DNA of 20,284 nucleotides, taken from assembly GCA_018268695.1 (NCBI GenBank), contig JAFDWD010001094.1:1-20284 (forward strand), read 5' to 3'. This document shows, one piece after another, positions 12,700 through 18,696 of the stretch (positions are counted from its first letter, which is position 1; every line of letters starts with the position of its first letter). The DNA is from Actinomycetota bacterium. Its GTDB lineage: Bacteria; Actinomycetota; Thermoleophilia; Solirubrobacterales; 70-9. The notes beneath the pieces were generated by a model. The model saw only the letters and a list, made by a program, of their open reading frames with translations. It did not search any database and was not told the origin of the DNA. Made by a program: the position numbers and the translations under genes.

Positions 12700-14223
12700 C
12701 CAAATTTCGCGCAGGGCGAGGACGGCGAAGGCGCTCGACCAGAGGAGGGGAGTGGTCGAGGTCGGGATGCCGGTGTGGAGGCCGATCCGCTCCGGGAGGT
12801 CGCCGGCGGGCGTCGTGGCCCGGCGAAGGTCTCCGAGCAGCGAGAGCGCCGCCTTTCGATCGCCGAGTCCGGCGAGCGCCCACGCGCTCCATGCCGTCGG
12901 CGCGGTCCAAGGATCGTCGCCGCCTTCCCACCCTTCGCCGGGAGTGATGCCGTACCGCGTCCCCTGCGCGGCGAGCGAGAGCAGCGTCCGTTCCGCCGCG
13001 GGAAAGAGCACGCGAAGCCCGAACGGCCGCACCGCCCACCCCGCGGCGGAGTCGAGCCCCGACCCCGCCTCCCCCTCCGCCCGGAAGAGACCCCCATGTT
13101 GATGGGCCGAAAAGTCAAGTATGTCTGGACTTTTCGGCCCATCAACATCGGAGCTGGCGGCGGCTAGGGCGTTGCCGAGGTAGTTGCCGGGGGAGGACTC
13201 TTGGTAGTCGGCTCGGTCTTGCCACTCGTACGGGCCTCGGGGGGGCTTGATGCCCGTTGCCTTGGCGGCGACGGTGGTCCAGCCGAAGGCGTCTCCCTGG
13301 GCGGCGCGGTCGGAGACCGGTGCGCCGGATTCGGTGAAGCGGGCCGCGGCGCTCAGGTCGAGGCCGGTGAGGAACTGGGCGACCTTCCGAGCTTCGGCGC
13401 GGTGGCCCGACGCCTCGAGGGCGAGCGCGGCGGTGGCGGCGTCGCGAGGCCAGACGTAGGCCCACCCGTCCCGCGCACCTGCCGCGACGGCGCCGGTCCT
13501 CCGCGAGGTCAGGGCGTGGATCGTGAGCAGGGAGCGTTCGTACATCGCGCTCGCCCAGCGCGGCGTTCCGTGGGACGCGGAGCCGAGCGATCGCGATCCG
13601 GCGAGCCAATGCCTCGCCGCGGTGGTGGCAGAGGCGATCGTCTCTCTTGCCGCCGCGGCGGGAGCGGGCGGGACCGCTCGACCCGACCCGCAGACGAGGT
13701 CGAGCAGTCCCGCCCGCCTATCGCGCGCGCAGCGAATCCCATCGACGTTGACGTCGAGCGAAAGATCCGCCTTCGGTCGCGAACCGATGGAGACCGCCAG
13801 CGATTGGCCGGACGCCGCCGTCGTCATCACCACGCGCCGCTCCCCGAATCGCGCCACGGTCCGCACCACGTTCGTCCCCGGGAGGTAGCGCTGCGTCACC
13901 GCGTCCGCTTCCCACATCGCCTCGCCATCGACCCGCGGCACGATCCCCGTGTCTTCAGGCACCGTGCCGGCCGCCTGGCGATCGGAGGGATTGTCGATCA
14001 GCGCCCCGCCCGCCGGCCCCGCCCGCAGGTCGACCACGTCACCGTAGGCGTCGATCGCCGCGGTCAGCCCTCCGTCCCCGGTCACGGCCGTGCCGAGGAA
14101 CGGCGGCGGCAGGCCCGGCAGCGCCGGAGGCGTCTGTGGCCCGGCGTCCGACCCGCCCGAGACGAGCAGCACGCCGGCCGCCACGACGACGGCACAGAGG
14201 AGGGCGACCCGAACGATCCGCAC
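12694..14223 (-). CDS. Secreted or membrane-anchored GH15-like (glucoamylase fold) protein
   Basis: The 509-residue protein starts with a signal/anchor segment (VRIVRVALLCAVVVAAGVLLVSGG). An N-terminal beta-rich domain (about 45-180) is followed by an (alpha/alpha)6-type domain with GWAYVWPRDAATAALAL (WPRD near 258-261, the GH15 W-x-RD signature), EGWEGGDDPWTAPTAW (about 429-446) and DLPERIG.HTGIPT...PLLWSSAFAVLAL (476-504), in which the Glu fits the GH15 catalytic base. It probably acts on alpha-glucans or other glycosides outside the cell. GTG 14223 is preferred; TTG 14235 is an in-frame alternative. Residues about 359-376 are encoded by a perfect hairpin (13096-13148), and the stop lies in the palindrome ending at 12699. 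Confidence 0.75.
   Translation of the reverse strand: MRIVRVALLCAVVVAAGVLLVSGGSDAGPQTPPALPGLPPPFLGTAVTGDGGLTAAIDAYGDVVDLRAGPAGGALIDNPSDRQAAGTVPEDTGIVPRVDGEAMWEADAVTQRYLPGTNVVRTVARFGERRVVMTTAASGQSLAVSIGSRPKADLSLDVNVDGIRCARDRRAGLLDLVCGSGRAVPPAPAAAARETIASATTAARHWLAGSRSLGSASHGTPRWASAMYERSLLTIHALTSRRTGAVAAGARDGWAYVWPRDAATAALALEASGHRAEARKVAQFLTGLDLSAAARFTESGAPVSDRAAQGDAFGWTTVAAKATGIKPPRGPYEWQDRADYQESSPGNYLGNALAAASSDVDGPKSPDILDFSAHQHGGLFRAEGEAGSGLDSAAGWAVRPFGLRVLFPAAERTLLSLAAQGTRYGITPGEGWEGGDDPWTAPTAWSAWALAGLGDRKAALSLLGDLRRATTPAGDLPERIGLHTGIPTSTTPLLWSSAFAVLALREIWP
13096..13148. repeat. Perfect 21-bp hairpin inside a coding sequence
   Basis: Arms 13096-13116 and 13128-13148 are exact reverse complements with an 11-base loop (AAGTATGTCTG on the plus strand). 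The element contains A/T-rich blocks (GAAAAGTC/GACTTTTC) unlike the surrounding coding sequence. It is read through in frame in the GH15-like gene and encodes about 17 residues (VDGPKSP..DFSAHQH). Confidence 0.85.
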
Positions 14224-14267
14224 CCCCGCATGCAATCACCGGCCGCCGCCGAGCACCCCGACGCCGG

Positions 14268-14273
14268 TACGAT
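14268..14273 (+). promoter_or_regulatory. -10 box of the tRNA-Phe gene
   Basis: TACGAT lies ten bases before the first base of the mature tRNA. No clear -35 is visible at the expected distance. Confidence 0.4.
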
Positions 14274-14283
14274 TAGCCGCTGC

Positions 14284-14356
14284 GGCTGGGTAGCTCAGTT
14301 GGTAGAGCACTCGACTGAAAATCGAGGTGTCGCCGGTTCAAGTCCGGCCCCGGCCA
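14284..14356 (+). tRNA. tRNA-Phe (anticodon GAA)
   Basis: The 73-base cloverleaf is complete. Acceptor GGCTGGG pairs with CCCGGCC (one G-U). The D arm is GCTC/GAGC with loop AGTTGGTA. The anticodon stem CTCGA/TCGAG has loop CTGAAAA, giving anticodon GAA. The T arm is GCCGG/CCGGC with TTCAAGT. The discriminator is A. CCA is not encoded, as is common in actinobacteria. Confidence 0.97.
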
Positions 14357-14361
14357 CTCGT

Positions 14362-14390
14362 CGTCCCGGTCGAACCATGATTCCGGGACG
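14362..14390 (+). terminator. Hairpin after tRNA-Phe
   Basis: CGTCCCGG at 14362-14369 pairs with CCGGGACG at 14383-14390 across a 13-base loop. It begins five bases after the tRNA 3' end. There is no T-tract. Confidence 0.55.
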
Positions 14391-14467
14391 GCCGGAGCGC
14401 CGAGATCTTTGCGGTCGCTGCCAGATGCGTCAGCGTCCATCGGACACACGTCGCGTCGGACCCGATC

Positions 14468-14731
14468 TCAGCAATCCAGGCTGACCTGCAGTTGCTCGGC
14501 CCCCGCCATCATCGCCCGGCGCTCGCTCGCTGTCAGCTCTCGGTAGGTGCCACGCTCGAGGACGCTGCACTCGAGGTCGAGAAGATCCGGGTCCAGGCCG
14601 TCTCGGGCCACCAGCGCGGCCATCGCGCCCGCGGTCACCTGTCCGAGGCGATGAGGGTCTCGGATCCCCGGCGCAGTGAAGATGAAGCGCCCGCGCGAGC
14701 GGTCGTAGATACGCGCGCTGTAGATGGTCAC
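14468..14731 (-). CDS. Small protein of unknown function, 87 aa
   Basis: I do not recognise the family. The protein reads TIYSARIYDRSRGRFIFTAPG.RDPHRLGQVTAGAMAALVARDGL...LLDLECSVLERGTYRELTASERRAMMAGAEQLQVSLDC: a beta-like N-terminus and two helical parts, without membrane segments. GTG 14731 is chosen over the in-frame ATG at 14773 because the 14 extra codons include AAA, TCT, ATA and CTA, rare in this DNA, and because a GATACT -10-like box ends seven bases before the GTG. The convergent neighbour on its 3' side is tRNA-Phe. Confidence 0.6.
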   Translation of the reverse strand: MTIYSARIYDRSRGRFIFTAPGIRDPHRLGQVTAGAMAALVARDGLDPDLLDLECSVLERGTYRELTASERRAMMAGAEQLQVSLDC

Positions 14732-14930
14732 TGCGCGTAGTATCCGGACCGTCGTCCACTCAGAGATTTTCATTCGGTGAAGGCGGCCGGGCGCCTTCTG
14801 CTCAGCCTCGCCGAACTACGAAACGGCTCGCCGAGTCGCGCCGTGTCCCCGAAGGCACACCGCCGGACCTTCCGGTCCTTTCATCCTGCGGGTCCAGATT
14901 GTCCGGTCATTAAGCACCTCGGTTGGAGGC
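14732..14930. other. Intergenic stretch without a gene
   Basis: This is the upstream region of the small minus-strand gene and precedes the strong promoter at 14931. I see no coding sequence with a ribosome site and no repeat apart from short GC palindromes. Confidence 0.4.
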
Positions 14931-14960
14931 TTGACGGTCGCCTTGAGTCCCGAATAGGTT
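14931..14960 (+). promoter_or_regulatory. Strong sigma-70-type promoter
   Basis: TTGACG (14931-14936), an 18-base spacer and TAGGTT (14955-14960) form the best -35/-10 pair I found in the window. The transcript would begin near 14966, with no start codon and Shine-Dalgarno pair for about 300 bases. Confidence 0.65.
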
Positions 14961-14965
14961 CGGCT

Positions 14966-15184
14966 AAAGCTGGCGAGCCGGCCAGGCCCCCGGGGAGGGT
15001 CTGGCAAGTGCCGCGAGCAAGGAGGCATGCAGGCGCCCGCCGCGACACTTCGGAGGAGAACGCGGCGGGCGCCGCGATATGCGCCTTGGGGAAAGCGCGG
15101 GGATAACCAACCGAGTCGGTCGCGCCCTGTCAAGGGGGACGCAAATGACGACCCCGGAACAGGTGGGTTCGGCCGGGGTCGTCA
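14966..15184 (+). ncRNA. Candidate structured RNA or long structured 5' leader
   Basis: Downstream of the promoter lie several stems: GCTGGC/GCCGGC near 14969-14981, a perfect 13-bp stem 15032-15044 with 15061-15073 (loop ACACTTCGGAGGAGAA) and a perfect 12-bp stem 15146-15157 with 15173-15184, which could end the transcript. No open frame has a usable ribosome site. It could be an independent small RNA or a leader of the gene at 15277. It does not match tmRNA, RNase P, SRP RNA or a riboswitch that I can recognise. Confidence 0.4.
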
Positions 15185-15241
15185 CCAGGACGTGCGGACG
15201 CCGGCGCCTCGCTGACCCTGGCGCGCTCCGGGAGTGCGGGA

Positions 15242-15269
15242 TAGGTTCGTATCCCACCACCAGAGGAGG
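15242..15269 (+). promoter_or_regulatory. Second -10 box and Shine-Dalgarno of the 96-aa gene
   Basis: TAGGTT at 15242-15247 lies inside a small hairpin (GGGATA 15238-15243 with TATCCC 15250-15255). AGAGGAGG at 15262-15269 is a full Shine-Dalgarno seven bases before the ATG at 15277 and fixes that start. Confidence 0.5.
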
Positions 15270-15276
15270 TCGTGTC

Positions 15277-15567
15277 ATGTTCGTACGCGCCGTCAGGTTC
15301 GCCGACGTATCGGCCGAGCGGATGGAGGCCCTGCTTGCCAGGATCGAGGAGTCGGACGGTCCGCCGCCCGGCATCCCTTCGACCGGTCTGACGATCCTCA
15401 CCGACACCGCACAGGGGACGGCGGTAGTCCTCCAGGAATTCGCCACCGCCGAGGACATGGAGGCGGGCGCCCGCGCCTTCGAGGCGATGGATGCCTCAGA
15501 CACCCCGGGCACCCGAGTGTCGGTTGACATGTGCGAGGTGAAGCTCGAGCTGAGCGTGGATCGGTAG
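15277..15567 (+). CDS. Small protein, probable dimeric alpha/beta-barrel (ABM-like) fold
   Basis: The 96-residue protein begins MFVRAVRFADVSAERMEALLARIEES, continues with TGLTILTDTAQGTAVVLQEFATAEDMEAGARAFEAM and ends VSVDMCEVKLELSVDR. The strand-helix-strand-strand-helix-strand pattern, and the paired phrases around VVLQEFATAEDMEAG, are those of dimeric ferredoxin-like barrel proteins (antibiotic-biosynthesis monooxygenase, EthD or stress-responsive groups). Catalytic residues cannot be assigned. The start is set by the AGAGGAGG Shine-Dalgarno; an upstream in-frame extension to 15079 is rejected because it crosses the structured region. It converges on the small gene ending at 15572, four bases away. 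Confidence 0.75.
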   Translation: MFVRAVRFADVSAERMEALLARIEESDGPPPGIPSTGLTILTDTAQGTAVVLQEFATAEDMEAGARAFEAMDASDTPGTRVSVDMCEVKLELSVDR

Positions 15568-15571
15568 AGGC

Positions 15572-15757
15572 TCACCCGCCGAGGCGCCGCCGATCTTTCG
15601 GTCGACGATGATCTCGAGGGTCCCCGAGGTAGAGCAGCCCGACCCTGCCCTGACCGAGCTCCTCCAGCGCGCGAAGGAGGCGGAACCGTTGCCTCTTCCG
15701 CCTCCGGGCGGGCGCGGATCGTGGCGGCGATTCGGGCCCGGTGTCGATCAGCGCCAT
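15572..15757 (-). CDS. Small basic protein of unknown function, 61 aa
   Basis: I do not recognise it. The N-terminus MALIDTGPESPP is followed by a very basic segment (PARRRKRQRFRLLRALEELGQGR) and an Arg/Asp-rich tail. The start is supported by AAGGAGGG four bases upstream of the ATG. It overlaps the end of the GGDEF gene by ten bases and is in the same direction, so it is probably translated by coupling and belongs to the same operon. Confidence 0.6.
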   Translation of the reverse strand: MALIDTGPESPPRSAPARRRKRQRFRLLRALEELGQGRVGLLYLGDPRDHRRPKDRRRLGG

Positions 15758-17799
15758 CGGCCCTCCTTCGAGTGACGGCCGGGCACTTGTGCGGCCGTGG
15801 TCTGCTCGTACGCCTGGGCCTCGCGGTGCGCCGACACCCGCCCGAACGCCTCGACCACCGCCGGATCGAACTGCTCTCCGGCGCCGCGTCGCAGCTCTTC
15901 GAGCGCCCGCGCCGGGCGCATCGCGACCGCGTGAGGACGCTCGGAGACCATCGCGGCGTAGGCGGCGCTGACCGCGACGACCCGTGAGCCGAGCGGGATC
16001 TGCTCGGCCTCGAGGCCGTCGGGGTAGCCGCCGCCATCGAAGCGCTCGCCGACCGAGCGCACCAGGCGGGCCACCGGGACCAGAGCGGCGGCGGAGCCGA
16101 TGATCCGCTCGCCGATCAGCGGGTGGCGCCGGACGAACTCCCACTCGGAGTCCTCGAGCGGTCCGGGCTTGGCGAGGATCGCGTCGGGGATCGCCATCTT
16201 GCCGACCTCGTGGAGTTGGGCGGCGCGGGAGGTCTCGTCGCGCTCCTCGGCCGACATGCCTAGCTCCTCGGCGATGGCGAGGGCAAGATCCGCCACGTCC
16301 ACGGCTTGCTCGGCCAGGAGCGGCGTGCGTTCGCGGAGCGCCGCCAGCAGCACGTCACGCGACTGCGAGCCCGCGGAGGCCCGCTCGCTCACCTTGTCCG
16401 CGTACATCCTCCGGTCGGCGAGCTGCATTGCGTCCTTGACCGTGGCGGCCTCGCTGGGGACGAGCACGCTGCCTTGGGAGGCCGAGATCTCGAAGCCCTC
16501 CCCACGCTCGGCGAGCGCCGCGCCTGCGCCGGCGAGGATCGGCTCGACCGCGGCGGGGCTGCATTCGGCCAGTAGGCAGAACTCGTCGCCACCGAGCCGG
16601 TAGGCGCGGCCGTAGGGGGCCGCGAAGCGCTCCAGGCGGACGCCGAGGCGGGCCAGCAGCGCGTCGCCGGTCGGGTGGCCGAAGGAGTCGTTATAGACCT
16701 TGAAGCCGTCGAGGTCGAACATCACCAGGAGGTGGGAGTTGCCCGCGGCGGGTGCGCGATCGACCGCGGCGGCGAGGTCGGCCATCAGCGCCCGGCGGTT
16801 GGCGAGACCGGTGAGCTCGTCGGTGGTGGCCTCGCGTTCGGAGCCCGCGAGGTTCTCGCTCGCGCGGCGCAGGGCCAGCGCGAGGCGGGCGATCACCGCC
16901 AGGAGGGTGATGAAGGCGAGCACTTCGGCGGCGGCGGGCAGATGTCCGGCCCGTTCGGCGGCCAGCACGCCCATCGCCAGGAGCGCGGCGGCGATCGGCA
17001 CCGCGGCGACCCGCATGCCGCGCGCCACCACCTGCCGCCGCGCGGGCGGGCGCACCCAGGCCGCGCCCGCGATAAGGAGGGCACCGAGCGGCCAGGCCGC
17101 GTCGAGAATGCCGCCTTCGACGTAGGTGCCCTGGGCCGACTGCAGCAGGTAGGCCACGTCTGAGGCGGCGAGCACGACCATGCCCGCTCCGAGGAGCGAC
17201 CAGGTGGCGCCCGGGCGCCAGCCGGTGAAGGAGGCGGCCGTGGCGACCAAGGCCAGCAGGGTCAGGTCGCAGATCGGGTAGGCAAGGTTGGTGGCGGTCT
17301 CCAGGCTCGAGCCGCCGTTCGAGGCGGCGGCGATCGGGCCGAGGGCGAGGGCGGCGGTGGCCGCGGCGACCGCGAGGCCCGCGATCAGGCCGTCGAGCCA
17401 GCGGGTGGCCGGGAAGGAGCCGATCCGCTCGCGCAGCAAGACGATCAGGCCGGCGTAGGTGAGCGGGTAGAAGGCGAGGTAGCCCGCGTCTGCGGGCGAG
17501 GGGATCGGCACCGAGCCCGAGATCGCGAGGGCGATCTCGTAATAGATTTCGCCGCCGGTCCAGATCAGGAGACCGGCGCCGATCAGGAGCCAGGCCCGGC
17601 GCTCACGGCGAACGAGAGCGGCGCGGGTCAGACAGGAGGCCGCGGCACCGGCCATGACCGCGCAGTAGACCCAGGTGCCGAACAGGGCTTCCGAGCCCAG
17701 GCCGGTGATGGCGTGGACCGTGAACGCCAAGAAGCCAAGGACAACCAGGGTCCCTGCGACGCGAAGCGCCGCGCGTCGGTTGCGGTTGAGCTTTGCCAT
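15748..17799 (-). CDS. Membrane GGDEF protein with degenerate HD-GYP domain
   Basis: The 683-residue protein has an N-terminal membrane part of roughly ten spans (about 12-310), a GGDEF domain (about 325-480) and a C-terminal HD-GYP-type domain (about 495-670). The GGDEF site is intact (RLGGDEFCLLAE, 403-407) and DLDGFKVYNDSFGHPTGDALL is the usual substrate region, so c-di-GMP synthesis is expected; no RxxD inhibitory site is visible. The HD-GYP half is altered: HD is HE (530-531, HEVGKMAIPD), HHE is VGE before RFDGGGYPDG, and the AD.YDAL stretch is SAAYAAM. Phosphodiesterase activity is therefore doubtful. ATG 17799 is chosen because GAAGG lies seven bases upstream; an in-frame ATG at 17868 has poor spacing. 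Confidence 0.85.
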   Translation of the reverse strand: MAKLNRNRRAALRVAGTLVVLGFLAFTVHAITGLGSEALFGTWVYCAVMAGAAASCLTRAALVRRERRAWLLIGAGLLIWTGGEIYYEIALAISGSVPIPSPADAGYLAFYPLTYAGLIVLLRERIGSFPATRWLDGLIAGLAVAAATAALALGPIAAASNGGSSLETATNLAYPICDLTLLALVATAASFTGWRPGATWSLLGAGMVVLAASDVAYLLQSAQGTYVEGGILDAAWPLGALLIAGAAWVRPPARRQVVARGMRVAAVPIAAALLAMGVLAAERAGHLPAAAEVLAFITLLAVIARLALALRRASENLAGSEREATTDELTGLANRRALMADLAAAVDRAPAAGNSHLLVMFDLDGFKVYNDSFGHPTGDALLARLGVRLERFAAPYGRAYRLGGDEFCLLAECSPAAVEPILAGAGAALAERGEGFEISASQGSVLVPSEAATVKDAMQLADRRMYADKVSERASAGSQSRDVLLAALRERTPLLAEQAVDVADLALAIAEELGMSAEERDETSRAAQLHEVGKMAIPDAILAKPGPLEDSEWEFVRRHPLIGERIIGSAAALVPVARLVRSVGERFDGGGYPDGLEAEQIPLGSRVVAVSAAYAAMVSERPHAVAMRPARALEELRRGAGEQFDPAVVEAFGRVSAHREAQAYEQTTAAQVPGRHSKEGRWR

Positions 17800-17809
17800 G
17801 GCCAGACCT

Positions 17810-17875
17810 TCATCGAGTCCGGCGGCCGAAAACTTGACGGTTTTCCGGACAGAACGCACGAGGCGCATAAAGCAT
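17810..17875 (-). CDS. Possible 21-aa leader peptide upstream of the GGDEF gene
   Basis: An ATG at 17875 with GAAGGAG six bases upstream opens a 21-codon frame (MLYAPRALFCPENRQ...). Its TGA at 17810-17812 overlaps the Shine-Dalgarno of the GGDEF gene, whose ATG is ten bases further on. The frame spans an imperfect stem (CCGAAAAC/GTTTTCCGG, plus 17826-17848). Such an arrangement fits a translated leader, but the evidence is only positional. Confidence 0.3.
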   Translation of the reverse strand: MLYAPRAFCPENRQVFGRRTR

Positions 17876-17941
17876 TCAGGGCTCCTTCCGGACGAGACCT
17901 GCCCACGTCGACCCTCCTGTTAGTCTGCGCACCCGGTCGAG

Positions 17942-18160
17942 ATGACGAGCCTGGGTAAGTGGTCACCGTGGCGTGATCGGTCCTGGCTGCGGGTGGCGGC
18001 CGCCGTCCTTCTGCTCGTGGCCGCGATCGTGTGGGCGACCGTCCGCGGCCTCGATTCCTGCGCTCTCTCGCCCGCCGGGATCGGTTACGACCTCGACCAG
18101 CCACCGGTCGTGCTGGCCCTGGTCGGGATGTGGATCTTCTACCGGAGTCGCTGCACTTGA
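17942..18160 (+). CDS. Small membrane protein of unknown function, 72 aa
   Basis: Two hydrophobic spans are visible: WLRVAAAVLLLVAAIVWATV (about 15-34) and PPVVLALVGMWIFYR (about 54-68), joined by a loop with DSCALSPAGIGYDLDQ. I do not recognise the family. A TAGTCT box (17921-17926) lies 15 bases before the ATG. Its TGA overlaps the TTG start of the next membrane protein (TTGA), so it is probably the first gene of the copper operon. It could also be the N-terminal part of the next protein, split by a frameshift: the reading frame simply changes at this junction. Confidence 0.6.
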   Translation: MTSLGKWSPWRDRSWLRVAAAVLLLVAAIVWATVRGLDSCALSPAGIGYDLDQPPVVLALVGMWIFYRSRCT

Positions 18161-18696
18161 TCCTGCCGCAGATCCAGATCGCCCGAGGGCATTGGATCCT
18201 CGGAGCGCTGTTCCTGGCGATCATCCTCGACGAGTACCTGCCGCTGATCGGACGTGACGGTCGGCCGGCCCGGTCCCGCTCGCCCCTGATCGGGTGGGCA
18301 CTGATGATCGGTGGGGCAGGTGTCTGGGCGACCGTGATCTTCGCCGACGTCGTCCACGACATGCTCGTGCACTTCCTCTGGGGCGACCTCCTCCTCGCCG
18401 CAGGCGCCCTCGAGCTCGCCCGCCGCCGCGGCGTCTACGAGAGGCCCTGGCTCGACTACGTGTTGCCGCTCGCGATCCTCGGCTGCGGGCTCCTGTTCCT
18501 CGTCCACGTCGAGATCGACCCCGAAGGCCAGGGGGCTCGATGGCATCTGGCGATGGGACTGCTCCTGGTCGCCGGTGGGCTGCTCGAGCTCCTACGGCTG
18601 CGATGGCCGAGAGTCGCGGCGGTCCCGCTCGGATTACCGGCGCTCGCGGCCTTCGCCCTTCTTCTGATCGCGATCCCCGTGGCGGCGGCGTCATGA
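18157..18696 (+). CDS. Polytopic membrane protein with three H-x3-G-x9-E repeats
   Basis: The 179-residue protein has about six membrane spans and no family I can name. Three spans carry the same spacing: H12-x3-G16-x9-E26 (HWILGALFLAIILDEYL), H72-x3-G76-x9-E86 (HFLWGDLLLAAGALELA) and H130-x3-G134-x9-E144 (HLAMGLLLVAGGLLELL). More histidines lie nearby (FADVVHDML, FLVHVEIDPE). His and Glu at fixed spacing in membrane helices suggest a metal or haem site, inferred from the copper gene that follows. TTG 18157 is supported by GGAG nine bases upstream and the TTGA overlap; GTG 18130 is an alternative. Its TGA overlaps the ATG of the CopC-CopD gene (ATGA). Confidence 0.7.
   Translation: MILPQIQIARGHWILGALFLAIILDEYLPLIGRDGRPARSRSPLIGWALMIGGAGVWATVIFADVVHDMLVHFLWGDLLLAAGALELARRRGVYERPWLDYVLPLAILGCGLLFLVHVEIDPEGQGARWHLAMGLLLVAGGLLELLRLRWPRVAAVPLGLPALAAFALLLIAIPVAAAS

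Noticed and set aside
14777..15106. 109-codon frame upstream of the structured RNA
   Set aside because: No ribosome site, crosses a strong promoter, and the translation has no coherent pattern.
15130..15160. Possible c-di-GMP-I riboswitch (GGGGACGCAAA)
   Set aside because: The short string resembles the GEMM core, but the following GCC and the two-helix arrangement with its tetraloop and receptor are missing.
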